Below, one piece after another: positions 21,788 through 34,376 of a stretch of DNA of 64,000 nucleotides. Source of the DNA: Sphagnum compactum (lineage: Eukaryota; Bryophyta; Sphagnopsida; Sphagnales); the NCBI GenBank assembly GCA_965153455.1, contig OZ234493.1, positions 27,890,213 through 27,954,212 of the forward strand. Reading direction: 5' to 3'. The notes under the pieces are model-generated. The model had not been told where the DNA came from. It worked only from the letters and a program-made list of their open reading frames with translations, and searched no databases. Every line of letters begins with the position of its first letter. Within the stretch, counting starts at the first letter, position 1. Position numbers and translations under genes: made by a program.

Positions 21788-23693
21788 TCATTTTACAACA
21801 TCTTTTTCAACAAGGGATATTGTAGTCTCTGTTGTCCACCATTGTATAACAAGTTTTTTGAGTGAGTGTGGCATGGAATCAAACCTTTTTGCTTGCCTTT
21901 GAGCAATCCAAAAAACATCATTGCTTGCATCCAATTTTAGGCACCTTTCCATGGCCTTCTTGATATTATGCCTATCAATACCCAAGATTGTTGCAACCCA
22001 TTTGATTGTTATTTTTTTACCCACTCATTGTTTTGATGCAAGCATGGAAACAATGTCCTTAGCAACCACAATTTGAGCCTTTCATTGACCAACCAAATGG
22101 TTTGTAATTTTTAACTTCAAATTAGATAATACTTTTTGGTTATGCTTCATAGATTGTAAGTCACTAAGATAATCATGGACCATGGTTTTTACAAGAAGAT
22201 GGGCAAGGAACTTCTCAAGTACAACATTTTGAGCATTAGATTCCAAATTTTTCACTTGTTCCATAACATACAATGTAATCTTCCTTTAAATTTTAGCAAT
22301 GATCCGTTGTGATTGCCTAGCATACATGTCAAGAGATCTAGACATTCTAACATCTATAGAAGTGACAACTTTAGAATCCTTATCTACTTGAACTTTTTTT
22401 GCCATAAGGGCAACTATTTGCATTTTGCACCTCTTTACACATTCATGTGTATGAGCCTTCCTCTTTTCTACATACCATCTCTTGTACATGCTTGTTTTCC
22501 ATTGAGTTTTTCAAGAGGGTTGTTTTGAATGCAGAGTTCATTTCTATTGGAACTTCCTTCGAGGTTGGGTCCTTTTTTGTGGTTGGCTATTGTGGCATTG
22601 AGAGACCTACAACCACCATGAACTTGAACATACATAAAATGGACAACACCCAAAACTAATGGTTGTAAGAAAAATGCGTAAAAATATAACACGTGCACAT
22701 GCACATGATTAAAACCTAGCTCCAAATTGAAAACAATAGAAACCAATTTCCAAAATACTTTTAAACATACAATGCATATTTTATTTGAAGTTTGATTCTT
22801 CATGAATTTAGGGTGATTGTTTGTGCCATTAGACTCTCCACACTATCCAAGGCCAATCTACAAATGCAAGGATCCAACCAAAATTAGAAGTCAATTTTGT
22901 AAACCTATTTCACTTCACATAGCACAACTAAGGAACCCATGTATGTGTTTGGTATTTAATTAACTAACTTCAAAGCCTATCTAGAAGCGCAATACATTTG
23001 AATGCTATCCAATGACAACACTTGCAGACCAAATGTATTTGATGTGAGTTACACCTTCCAAAAACAAACATTTCAAATGGATGATACTATCACTTTTGAT
23101 GGCGATTGACATTCACTTGTAAGAAATTTCAAATTGTAACAAGGTTCTATCACTAAGAAAAAGGTTGGTTATTTGACCTAAACAGCAAAAAAATTGAAAA
23201 ACAAGGAAAATTGAACCCTAATTCAATAGCTTGTGAAGTGAGTACCTACATGGACATGAAGTGAGTACCTATGTGGACAATGATGCACTAGCAAATCCAT
23301 CGGGCTTCATTGCTGGCCATGAAGATCTAGCACTAGAAGAAATGTTACACAATCATTTGATCCTATCTCTCTCCATAGATTTAGGATGCATTGAAGTGGA
23401 ACATGCTGAGGTGGTGGATGGGGATATAGAAGTTGATCGATAATCTTTAGGTGACAGTCCAACAAAATACAAGAATGTCTTTTACCACAATCAACAATCA
23501 TGTGCGCTTCAAGTTCTTTAGAAATGATTTCTAATGGACTACTAGGAGTGTAAAAAAGATCATTTTTCGAATCATCATCTTCAGCTTTTAGCAAAGACCC
23601 TATGGACTTTACAGTTTCCCAAACACTTCTATTGATGCGATTGACTTGTTTATGAGAGAGCGCCCTACATGTCAAAGGATCCATAACTTTCAT
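21788..23693 (-). pseudogene. Decayed transposon-type gene with HTH-like and WW motifs
   Basis: Transcribed leftward. A 128-residue open block (23,693-23,307) contains NRINRSVWETVKSIGSLLKA and an acidic stretch. After a gap, blocks at 22,489-22,286 and 22,273-22,082 follow, then 22,024-21,788 with ATILGIDRHNIKKAMER (helix-turn-helix-like), SNDVFWIAQRQAKR, VIQWWTTETTIS and, past a stop, EKHPCHYLQVSQV. The order ILG-DR-NIKKA, FWI, QWW, HYLQVSQ matches a repetitive protein family I recall from dispersed elements in other genomes, probably a transposon protein; that recollection was not checked. Several in-frame stops show it is inactive. Confidence 0.5.
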
Positions 23694-26600
23694 GAGTAAA
23701 TGTGAATCCCTAAATTCTAATTTTTTTAAAAACCTACAAATAATCTACAAAGTCCGTTCAAAAAAAATGCAACTCATTGCCAAAGCTTGTTGCAACAAAC
23801 ATGTTTATGTTTTGATGAACATGGTGTAATAGCTAGAATGGGCAAATGTGCTTCTTGTTCAAGCTTTGACATTCGAACTATAACTTTGGATGCTGGGTGC
23901 AACTGAAGCTACACACTCTTCAATGCATTTTGTTGGATGGTTATGATGTGCAATCCTACTCTAAGATGATCTCCACCATTGTTGAAAACCTTAAGAACTT
24001 AACCCTAAACCATAAACATCCATTCATATTTTCCTTTCATTTAGACTTCATTTTGTAAATTAATCAAAAACAAGTAGATATATCAAACTCTTATAGATCC
24101 CACTTTTAGAAATTCCAAGAATTCACATTTATTAAATAATCACATAATTTGGTTCATGTGGATATTTATTACATACTTTTAAGATCCATGTGCTTGAGTT
24201 TTATATTTTTAAAAACTAATTATTCAAAATAAAATTTTACAATAACTTGAAATTGTGTATTTTTCCATACAAATAGATTTTGAATAATGTGTGTAAAATC
24301 AACGACCATGTAAATTTGCATATAATATGTCCAGAAATCCTTATATACTATAAAAATTATTGATTGTATATTTTATGACACTCAAATTTTTATTGTAATA
24401 TCAAACAAATTCAAGACAAATTTAGGACAATCAAGATTGGTTACAATGCTAAATGAATGCTTCTAAACCTTACATCTTAATGAAATTCAATGAAATTTTT
24501 GTATGTCATGAAGAATGATATAACACCTAAGATTACCTAATAATTTTGAATATGTCCAAATTTTCAATCACGTTATACCAAGAATCATGTTTTTTTTAGG
24601 AGTGGTTATGAGTGTAGCCAGTCGTTTCATTGTGTCCTTACCCATTCCCTTCAATATATCCTTGCATGTACAAAGTGTTGCATGATTGATTCACTATTTC
24701 CAAGTTGTTGAGCTCTAAGGTTTGTGTGTTAATAAATTGCTTTACATCTACAAAGATTACAAACTAAAATACAAAAATATGACCCAATTGAACCAAAGGT
24801 CCAACCTCTGAGGACATCAAGATTAACATTGCTATTGTAAGCATGTCATCATATGTATGTTTTTCGATTGGACTTAATCATGATCAGGCACCCCACCTCT
24901 CTCCTGCCAATTTTCAATCCCTAACGAGTTTGAAAAACCAGTTCAAGATACTATATACTCACTAGCCCTACAGAAGGGTGTCCTCCAAGATGTTTTCTAT
25001 AAGGATGCGTGGGATTAATGAACTCAAAAAAAATCTATAGATTTCAATGAAATTATATACCAAGTGTAGTGCCTCTTAAACCTAATTAAGAGGTTTAAGA
25101 ACCACAATGTAGCACTCTATCCTGACAACAGATTAAAAAATCTAGAGTTCAGAAAGATTTCACTAGGCAGGAATCGTTTTTTGGCAAGCAGGGCAATAAC
25201 AAACTAAAAAATCTGGAGTAAGACCTTACTCTGTACATGCAATTGTGTCATAGACAAGAGAGTAGGGCAAAATAGTTTAATATCACTTTTCTTGTAATAG
25301 TAGTAGAAGAGGCACTTGAATTTGGATGATGTGACTGAGCACCAATCAGTGCACCATCCGTTAGACACCCATTATGGCTCAGTTGTGGTTACCAGGTTCC
25401 ACTTAGACTTTTCCCTTAAACCCTCCTACTTCCACCTCACACTACCAGGCTAGGTATAACTTACCTGTGGAAGTGGGTAAGTAGTGCATATGCAAATAGG
25501 CAGAGAATGTAAATGATTACTATATAAGTAGGTAAGGCACTTGGTGATTACTAGGTGGATACTTGTGGATGGTCAGTAAATATCTAACCATCATGGTTAG
25601 CTATGGGACCAGAAAACAATTTGAAAAAGTAATTTCTCGTCAGCAGACCATTCACCTTGCATGGGGCGTTGTTGGGTACATGTTCACTGTGATCCTACAA
25701 TTGTCAATGTCTCTCTCACTTTCATTATGTAAGTTGATTAACCACTTTCATGCTTCAGACATTGGGTTTTAATTAAGGCATTTTGCGTATTACTGTAATG
25801 CATTCTAGGTCCATTTCACTTATGCCATTTGAGGTAATCTTTTCTGCTGACTGTTTGAAGTTGGCATCAGTTTACCATTATAAGTCAACCTGAGACTTAG
25901 AGAATTCATTTTGCACCTGAAAGTTAGAGAAAATCATTCATGGCACTTGAAAGTTACCTTACAATCACTTTTTGTCATAGCACCAATTTCTGGTATGTTG
26001 TCAAGGAACATGAAAAGTTTGTGTAATGAACACCACAAGGTTATTACCAAACACACCAGTACATATTCTAAGTACTTAGTGGATTCCAAACATCCATAAC
26101 AATTCAGACATCCTCTCTAATTTTGGCCACCTAATGAAGAAAATGCAGCGAAAGAATTTCCATGAAAGAAATCTCAAAAAATCTGGCAACAAAAAAGTCA
26201 CAACATCAGCAATTTTTTATTGGGGCCATTCATGAGATGTAGCTACAGATTGCTTGAAAACAACTTCCAAGATGTGGGGGAAACTCTCATATTAAATACT
26301 GAAATGCATGTTTCTTATATTTCTTTTGTGTTCTCAATGTATAGTGTATCTGGTGCTTTGGTTGGCCTGGTGAATGGTTCATAGCAATGGCAATGTGTCA
26401 ACTGGGAGGTAGTGGTGATGAAGTGTAGGCAACCAGCTCAATTGCAGATTCCTGTATAGCCACATCATTCTCAATTTCCTCAAAAGCCTGCACAAATCAA
26501 CGAAGGATTGATCAGCACACCTGATCTGGCTCACAATCTAGCTTCTAAATCCTAGAATTCTGGCAGAAGTACAATTTATGCACAATAGAGTGGAAGATCA

Positions 26601-26930
26601 CAGCAGAGAATTTTGGAATTTCCAGGCTGAAAAGATCATCTTATGAGAGATGAAATTACTGTATGGGGTCTGCCATTGGAAGCAATTGTGGTTTGCACTG
26701 GGAAGACTTTTTCTTTGCTTACATGCTGCTAATTTGAAGCTCTTCACATTGGCAGACAAAGGACCATGTTTAACAGCAAACTGAATCTTGGAAGCTGTGT
26801 TGATCAGTTAGTGGTTGTGATCTGTTCAGCTACATCAAACTAAGTTTTGAGATCACCAGCCAAGCCTGAATAAATTTATTCACACTTTGGTCATGGAAGG
26901 TATGAGAAGCCTATATTCTCCATGCACAAT
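23694..26930. other. Intergenic, no gene seen
   Basis: AT-rich to about 25 kb, then gradually more balanced towards the gene island. No protein-like frame, tandem repeat or transposon end was recognised. A TAGGTAAG-like patch occurs near 25,460-25,560. Confidence 0.35.
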
Positions 26931-26934
26931 CAGG

Positions 26935-28170
26935 TGCATTTGCAGTGCAGTGAAATGGATCAAGCAGATTCAGCCCATCTCCAGTGTTTAAATTCTCACT
27001 GTTGCCTGATGCCTTAGGCTCAACCTCCAGTCTAGAGGGCCACCAGAGTGGTGAAGAGCACAGAAGAGTCAGAGCACAAGACAAGCTGCCACAAGTTGCG
27101 ATAAGGCACCAACCCAGTTGCTTCTTCCCACCTATTCCAAGCCTCTTTTTCAACAATTCTACTGAGATCCCACTTGCCAGCAGCAGTGCAGATGACATAA
27201 CACACAGCATCTCCTGCACAGGCCTCTCCCAACCCCATGTTCCCATGAAGTCTGCAACCACCCAGCAAGGCCATCCACACACAAGGATATGCTTCACAGG
27301 GCATTTCTTGATCAACTCAGTAGCCTGCTGCAGGTGGCCAAATCACCCAAGAAGTTCAGGAGCACTGTTAGGAAATACTGAAAACTGAAACTGTAGATTC
27401 AGGCATTTAGGGTGTTGAGCTCCCACATTTGGAGATGCCAGCAACCACAAATGCATTTGGCTCACAACGATGTCGAATGCTCTGTTCATGGACATGCGTC
27501 TTCAAGCTTGTGTGCCTGCTTGGGTACCAAGCTAACACACTGGCACAGGTCTTCAGAACCTAGAAAAAAGTGACGGGGGTAGGAACTTGGGTGCAGCCCT
27601 TCACATTCAGTTTCCTGATATAGTTGCAATGCCTTCTGCCTTTACCCACATTTCACAATTCACTTAATCACGGTACTCCAAGTTTACATCGTGTGTGCAT
27701 GCATCCTGTCGAACACTCTACAAGCATCGTCTATGATCATCCTGGATTTGGCATACATGTCAATGACGCTACTGCCACAAGACATTAGCCTCACAGCCGC
27801 TTCTACTGATCTGTTCTTTAACATGCTCGCCTTCTTCAAGTACCTGTACATTCATACACACATTCAGAATGTCATGAAAGGAAGGTCTGAGTTCGCATCG
27901 CCCCTTCCCTGCTGCATTTGTCTAGAGACTGTATGGATGTGATCTGGCCTAAACCTTCATTTCTGATATCCCAAAACCATGGCAATCCAAGCACCGAATC
28001 ATGTGTGAGCAGTTTATTGAACAATCTGTGTACTTTCTTTCTCTATTCTCCTCAATTTAGCATACACGTCCTACTGCCCACAAATACAACCACATTTGTC
28101 TTCACTGATTGCAAGGAACAACACGTGTAGCAATTGTTTGTAGCAATTGCTGACTCTTCAAGAAGCATCG
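26935..28170 (-). pseudogene. PPR-DYW-type pentatricopeptide repeat pseudogene
   Basis: Read on the minus strand, several frames give recognisable PPR pieces in the right order. Near 28,160-27,960 are NVVVFVGS and VHRLFNKLLTHDSV. Near 27,860-27,690 are LEEGEHVKEQISRSGCEANV and, in another frame, VIDMYAKSRM with DACRVFDRMHAHT. Near 27,570-27,420 are VLKTCASVLAW and THVHEQSIRHRCEPNAFVV. At 27,304-27,032 comes the E-motif start MPCEAYPCVWMALLGGCRLH with GNMGLGE. Family members bind organellar RNA one repeat per base and direct C-to-U editing. Frame changes, stops, missing repeats and no visible DYW domain show that this copy is dead. It lies head to head with the polymerase iota gene. Confidence 0.8.
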
Positions 28171-28694
28171 TCATAGAAGGAAAACGATGCTTTTACACCC
28201 CGAATGCCGGTCACACAATAATTGCTGAAATCCAAGACAGGACAAACATAAATCTTACATTCCTCCCATGCCAAAAGCACACTGCGTACTACCTCAGATT
28301 ATTAACATGCCACTAAGACCACGAAATGAAGACCAGAGCATAGAGGCATTCTTGCGGATAAACGACGTGGGAAGATTGATGCTCGTGTCTCCCCCAAAGG
28401 CAAATTGCAATACAGAATGACAACTCCGGGGTATGTAATACTGCACACGAGAGCTCGATCAAACCTCTCCAATCAAATAGGAGATTCATTCCTTATGGAA
28501 CCGAATAGATTAAAAACCTAACCCTAGATGCAGAGCAACAGCTTGGTCGTTCCTGGGGTCATATAGCACAATCACTCGATGACCCTCACATCTCCCATGT
28601 TGCGGGATTCGAGTCGACGACCGGGTGCAAGGAGTTTGTGAGTGCGTACCACTTGCTATAGTTTTGTAGCAGAGCTGAGGTGTACGAGGAGGAT
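28171..28694. promoter_or_regulatory. Putative promoter region of the polymerase iota gene
   Basis: The interval between the PPR remnant and the polymerase start codon has balanced base composition and no coding frame of interest. No convincing TATA box was found; the best A/T patch before the start is near 28,650-28,665. The start ATG was chosen because it is the first in frame and gives the usual short leader before the HFDVDCFYAQ motif. Confidence 0.3.
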
Positions 28695-31600
28695 ATGGCG
28701 CTCGCAGATCCACACAACGCTTGCTCACGTGTCGTGGCCCACTTCGTAAGCTTTCCCATCCTCTTCACGCTGCCTGCTTCATTCAATAATTTTACATTTC
28801 CTTGTTGTTTTTGGTTGCAGTTGTCTCTCGTTCATCCTGTTTTAAAATGAATTTGCTCTTCACAGTCGGTCCCTCGGATGTGTGATGTTTTTGCCAGGAC
28901 GTGGATTGCTTTTATGCTCAAGCTGAGGTTCTGCGCCGGCCTTGCTTGCGAGACCGACCTGTGGGCATTACCCAGGTAATTCTTTAGCATTTTCACTCGC
29001 AGCTCAAGTTCTCTCAGTGTAGATAATTACACAGAACTAGACTCTGGATATCAGCTGAATGCTAGTTCTTCTTTCTCTCCTTCTCAACAAAATCCTTCTA
29101 TGACACCAATTGGATGCCTCAATGCTGCAGAAATTCCTGGTTGTGACGACCAATTATGTAGCTCGTGGGCTTGGTGTGCCAAAGATGGTCTCCATTGATG
29201 AGGCCCGAAAAAAGTAAATCCAAAACTACTCTTCTTTATTAAGTGCAGCTGTGCTTGGCCAAATATCTCTGTTTAAAGCAGGTGAAATTCCTGGCAGGGA
29301 GCCGTTGCAGCATATGCTTCAGGAAATGGTTTCAAGAATTTTTTCAGTGCCAATAATGTGAAGTCTGATTGTAAGGGGATTGATTCATAGACCTATCTGT
29401 TCCTCTATGAATCTCACAAGTGTCTATTGATTTGGCAACCTGTTCCCCCTATTATTTTGAATATTATCAGGTGCCCAGAACTGGTGTTGATAAATGGGGA
29501 GGATTTGACACCATATCGTGCTGCCAGCAAGCATATCATGGCAGTTTTAAGGCGATTTGGCACTTTGGAGAAGTATACCTACTTTCCTTGAATTTGTGGG
29601 CACTTTGATTTGAATCCTTGGATTAGGGCTTAGGCTTGAGCTTTGATTCAATTGCCAGTTTTGGAAAAAGATTTCCACAGAGTTTCTGAGAACAATCTCC
29701 AAAAGATATCACTCAGGTGCTGTAAACTTGGAGTGCTATGTGGAGATTTCTCCACAATTTTGTAGATATATTGGAGGGCTATGTCTCTTGAGTGCTAGCC
29801 AACATTGTGACAGAGTCTTCTTGTTGCTTCCCGAAATGCAACAAAAACTCAGGATGCAGATGTAATATAGGGGGTTGGCCAGGTTGTGGGCTGATTATTA
29901 TATTCTTATCTACACCCACTGTCAGGAGCTAACAGAGTTAGTGGGTAGTCATTGCAGCTTGTTACTACTATTCATGATGAAGGTGATAGTCTAACACTTT
30001 GTGAGTGACTCTCATAAGGTTATGGCTGCACTCCTTGTCATGTTACCTTCAAATGGTGTTGTGGAGATTTCTCTGCAATTTCATTTGGATACATATACTT
30101 GGGAGTGCTAAATGTGGGCTTTGCATTGGCAATCAATCTTTAAGTGAAGAGGTTCTTCCATGAAAGTTCTAATTTTGCAATTGTCTGACAGATTGGGCTT
30201 GGATGAAGGAGCAGTGGACATCACTGCTGAGGTTAAGGCTCGGGCAGCATCTGGAATGAAGGCACAGATCTTTTCAGGGCATGTGATTGGTTCAAGCAGT
30301 CAACTGTCAAGGAGCTTGGAAGGTATAACCAGTTCAGACTGTGCAGGAAGTGAAGATTTGAAATGTTTGGATCAGATGGGGTTTGCAGGCATGCAAGGGG
30401 ACAGCCTACTTATGCTGGGAAGTCAAATAGTGAGTGAGATCCGGGCAGCTGTTGAGAGAGAGACAGGTTTCCGAATGTCATGTGGTTTAGCTCACAATGT
30501 AAGCTCCAACCTGCCATTAAAGAGCCTACATGGATATCTATCAGGCTTTCAAATCAGGCCTGCAATAAGATTGCTATAGGTCTATTATTGTGTTTTGGTC
30601 CAGAAAGCTAAGGTAACAGATAAGGATTTTCATTGCAGAAAATGCTGGCAAAGATGGCATGCTCTGTGAACAAGCCTAACAAGCAGACCTCTCTTTCGCA
30701 ATCAGCTGTAGCAGATTTCCTTGCACCAATGCCTGTACGCAAGGTCGGTCAAATTTGCTGTTGCACTAGTTTCTGCTTCATGATTCAGATTCAGACTGTC
30801 ATGTGTTTTAAGTCATGAAGTAGGTTGTAGTACTTTATGAAGAGAAGTATATGCAGTCCACATACTCTGTTTTGCATCCAGTAATTTAAACAAATCAGAA
30901 GTCTAGAGCTGCCCATGCTTGGTAAAAACTGATTGGTAACAGTTGGAAGGTCTGCCAGCTTCCTGGTGTAGGTCATTGCATGGAAGGAGTATTGAAGCAG
31001 AGTGGTGTAGAAAGTGTGGGTGATCTGCGAAATCTCACCCTTGACCACCTCTGCCGCATGTGAGTGCTTTTTTTCCTCTTGACTCTTCTATGTCCTGTGT
31101 CCTTGGAGTTAGCAAGTTAACCAGTACTCATGTCTTTTGGTGTCTTACCTCCTAAATAGATCCTGAACTGCTTAAGTTTTCAATGTAGGAAAGATCAATT
31201 ACCAGACAAGGTGTCATTTGATGTGTCTGTTCTCTTTAGACTGCTGTTATATGTTTTAGTCCTATTGGTTGCAGAATGAAAGTTCAAGTCCTGGTTGAAT
31301 CTTAGGTTTGGAGAGCGTGTTGCGAAATTCTTGTATCAGGCTTGCAAAGGGTATGACAACACACCTGTGCGCGACAAAGGTCCTTGTAAATCAATTTCAG
31401 TGGAAGACTCCTTCTGGAACTGCACAACATTGCAACAAGTTGAGGTAGCTATGATATTTGAATTGTTGATTATAAAACATATTTGAATAGGGGATCCTTT
31501 GGATACTATTTGGTTTTCAGCTTCAATTTCCTTCCAGGCAGTCAGTTTCCTCTAGTTCACCTGCTGTTGACAAAATAATAGGCTTCAGAAGTCAGAGTGG

Positions 31601-33247
31601 ACTTGGGATGTTTATTTTCTTTTTGAGTTGCTTTCCAGTACACTGCTGTTTTGGTGACTTACAGTCAGTGTTTTTGGTGGTGATAATCCATGCAGATTAT
31701 AATGTGGCAGCTGGCCCCTGACCTTGTGAGCCGTCTTGATGAAGATAAGGCAGACACAGGGCGAACTCCTAAGCGCTTCACGGTCAAATGGCGCACCAAA
31801 TCAATCATGTAATGATTATGCATTTTGTCCTTTCATGATCAGATGTCTGGTTGTGAAGTCCTGAGCCAGACGTCAGAAGTACACTTTTGTTCATTCCTTC
31901 AGTGGCTGCACTTATTGCATGAACTTTGTATCCAACTGTTCTGATCTTTGACAACTGACTTGAAATCACATAGGGCTGTTATGGGCACATAGGAGCCTCT
32001 TCAATTTTCTGAATGTTGAATTCTCACCACATAAAGACACCCTTTTACAACATACTATGAGACTAGAGGAGTTTCCCTGATGTACAGTCTGCATCTTAAC
32101 CCCCATCTGTAGCAGTTTCTCTGAGTGAAGAAGTGATTGGTCATGATCTGAATCTTCATTTTGTGCTATGGTGGGCTAGGAACTTTTCAAGTGTATCTTG
32201 TCCAATGCCAGCAGACCTGCTTCTGTCAACACTTCCTATTGAGAAACGGAGGGAAAGTGCTGTGGAAACTGGGATGAAGCTTGTCTCTCGCAGTTTCAAT
32301 GGACATCCTTTTCATATGGTAGTCCTAAATATTGGGGCTACTGCATTTTCGCCCACACTCAATGAGGTGTCATCTTCTGCTGCTGACATCCGACAGCTTT
32401 TGGGTGTAAAAAGCTCCATTGGCTCACAAACAGGTTTAGCCAGAATAAGCATTTTGGATGATGGAGCAGAGTGCGAAATTGATAGTACTAAGCCTTATGC
32501 AGAGCTACAGGCTTACTGTCAAAAGACACCCGCAAGATTGCTAAGTAAGGGACAAGCACGAATTTGTCGTGAAGGCCATCACATTTTTAAAAGCCCTGAA
32601 CCTTGGTTTTCCAAAAATTTGCAGTCACAAGGGACAGATTTTGGAGGAACTCTGGGGTCATTGTCTGACCCTTCAGATGACAGTGATTGTAAGCACTCAC
32701 TTTTTCTTGATGTTGTATCTGTATCTCATGTTAGCATAAAGGGCTGATTTGACCAATTCATGTTTTCATAGAGCCCTACCTGAGCATTGTATTCATTGGT
32801 GCAGGCAACGAAGATGGATCTGATTGGATTTATAGAAGTACTCAAGATTGTCAAGAGATCAAGGTGTATGGGAAGGAGGTCTTGACAAGTTCAAGTGGTG
32901 GACCCAAGGACGGAACACTTGAATGTAAGGTACAGAGTGTTGGAATGAAGTGGCACAAGTTTTCTAGTGAACCCAACAAGTGTTGTGAAGGGAAATTGTG
33001 TTCACAATGTGGCAAATTTGTGGAGGGAAATGAGCAGGAGCAACAAGAGCATGCAGACTATCATCTGGCTTTAAACCTGGATTCAGAACAGAAACAAGAA
33101 ATAGCAAGCTCAACACTAGTTGCCAAAGCTCCTTCATTTGGTAAAAAGAAGTTAGGAAGCAAGGACAAGCCAGCCACCTCATCTCCCTTGTCCAAAAGAC
33201 CAAAGTCGCAGAATGGCACTCTAGATTCTTTCATCATGCGAATGTGA
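28695..33247 (+). CDS. POLI: DNA polymerase iota (Y-family translesion polymerase)
   Basis: Eleven exons: 28695-28745, 28898-28975, 29131-29213, 29471-29572, 30192-30498, 30639-30743, 30950-31059, 31306-31444, 31696-31808, 32180-32688, 32805-33247. All phases close and give 679 residues; all introns use GT-AG, with GTCGGT and TTGGAAG as the weakest pair around exons 6-7. Catalytic metal ligands are D18 in HFDVDCFYAQ and D109-E110 in LGLDEGAVDIT. Iota-like landmarks are VVTTNYVARGLGV, KCPELVLINGEDLTPYR, GSQIVSEIRAAVERETGF, KPNKQTSL, LPGVGH (helix-hairpin-helix), DNTPVRDKGP, SVEDSFW and, in the little-finger domain, CPMPADLL and PFHMVVLNIGA. The C-terminus has a C598-x2-C601-x13-H615-x3-H619 zinc finger (UBZ type, with EHADYHLAL) and a PIP-like TLDSFI at 671-676. 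The enzyme bypasses damaged template bases in the nucleus. Length is near the 715-740 residues of human POLI. Identity to iota rather than eta or kappa is firm by motif; the finger resembles that of polymerase eta. Confidence 0.93.
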
Positions 33248-34089
33248 AGTATGTGTGAACCAACCCTGTTGCAATTGTGTTTTACTACCCGATGTGCAGT
33301 TGACTTTTATTGGATGAGGCAAGAGCAGTGCCTATCTGATTGAAGACAGTGTTGTTTGCAGCTCCAAAACGTAATCCTTAAATTTCCAACCTTTTTTTGC
33401 AGAGCTGTATCTATTGCTGTGGTTGCTGCTATTAAATCTACATTGAATTAAGTTGAATGGTTGGATTACATTTTTTTCTGGCTGGTATCGGAGACCTGCA
33501 TTGAATTGCTGTCTTTGTTGCCAAAGACCAAAAGCAATGAAGGTCAATAAAGGTATCAGAGGGAAAAAGATCTGTTTCTTTGGGCGGCACCTCTGTAGGC
33601 TCTGCTGTTTGATCTTGTTGACCACCCTCACCATCCTGCGCCTGTGTTTGATTCATTTCAAGCAGCTGATCAGGATTCAAAGGATGTTACCGCATCCCAC
33701 AATTCTGTAGCAGCTCTCAACTTCTGGGCTCACAAATTCTGGGCTCAGATGAGCACTTGCATGCAGAGCTAGCTACATCTGCACAGAGAAATCCCAAGCA
33801 CTCCTGAGGATTACTTACTGATCCTGGCTTCTGTTGCCTCTTTTCAAGAATTTCTGGCTTTCTAGTGCTTTATAGGAAACTGCATTCCGATTTTGCTAAT
33901 CTTTAGCAGCTGGCTGAGTAATCCGACGACCTAGCTAGCTAGATAGAGCGCTTTCACCGAACAAGGAATGCCAAATATCGATGAAGAAGAAGACTGCCAA
34001 AAGGTTGCTGCCCGCCGAGCCTCGACTCTCATCTGTAGCTGCATGACATCAGACAAACCACACACCACAAAAATTGCAAGTGGACACCC
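33248..34089. other. 3' flank of POLI and intergenic DNA
   Basis: Holds the presumed 3' untranslated region of the polymerase gene and about 0.8 kb before the next promoter. Overlapping frames on both strands at 33.33-33.71 kb have no recognisable domain. No second gene is seen. Confidence 0.4.
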
Positions 34090-34099
34090 TATATATATA
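34090..34099 (+). promoter_or_regulatory. Candidate TATA box of the MPB2C-like gene
   Basis: A clean TATATATATA tract inside otherwise mixed sequence lies 287 bases before the start codon at 34,377. That would leave an untranslated leader of about 250 bases. Confidence 0.4.
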
Positions 34100-34376
34100 C
34101 ATCGGTGTAACTAGCTTCTTGAGCTTTGGCGCAGCTTTGACGTTGGCCTTCTTCAAGCTGGGTAGTGCGGATCGTCAAAGAGCTTTTATTAACTGATTCG
34201 ATTTAAATTGGGTTTCAGCACAAATGTGGGTGGTGGGGTCCTGAACAAGAAAGAGGAAGGTTTTCCCGCAAATTTGATGCACGTGTGATGATGAGCGAAA
34301 GTCCAATTTGTGTGAAGCTTGGTCTCAAAAACCTGAATTGGAGGTACAATCCAGATAGTTGTAAGCACGCACAACC

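Noticed and set aside
26984-27388. 134-codon plus-strand open frame
   Set aside because: It is antisense to the PPR E-motif fragment, whose minus-strand reading matches a known family; the plus reading has no domain.
33332-33710. Overlapping frames on both strands after the polymerase gene
   Set aside because: No homology or domain; probably 3' untranslated and flanking sequence.
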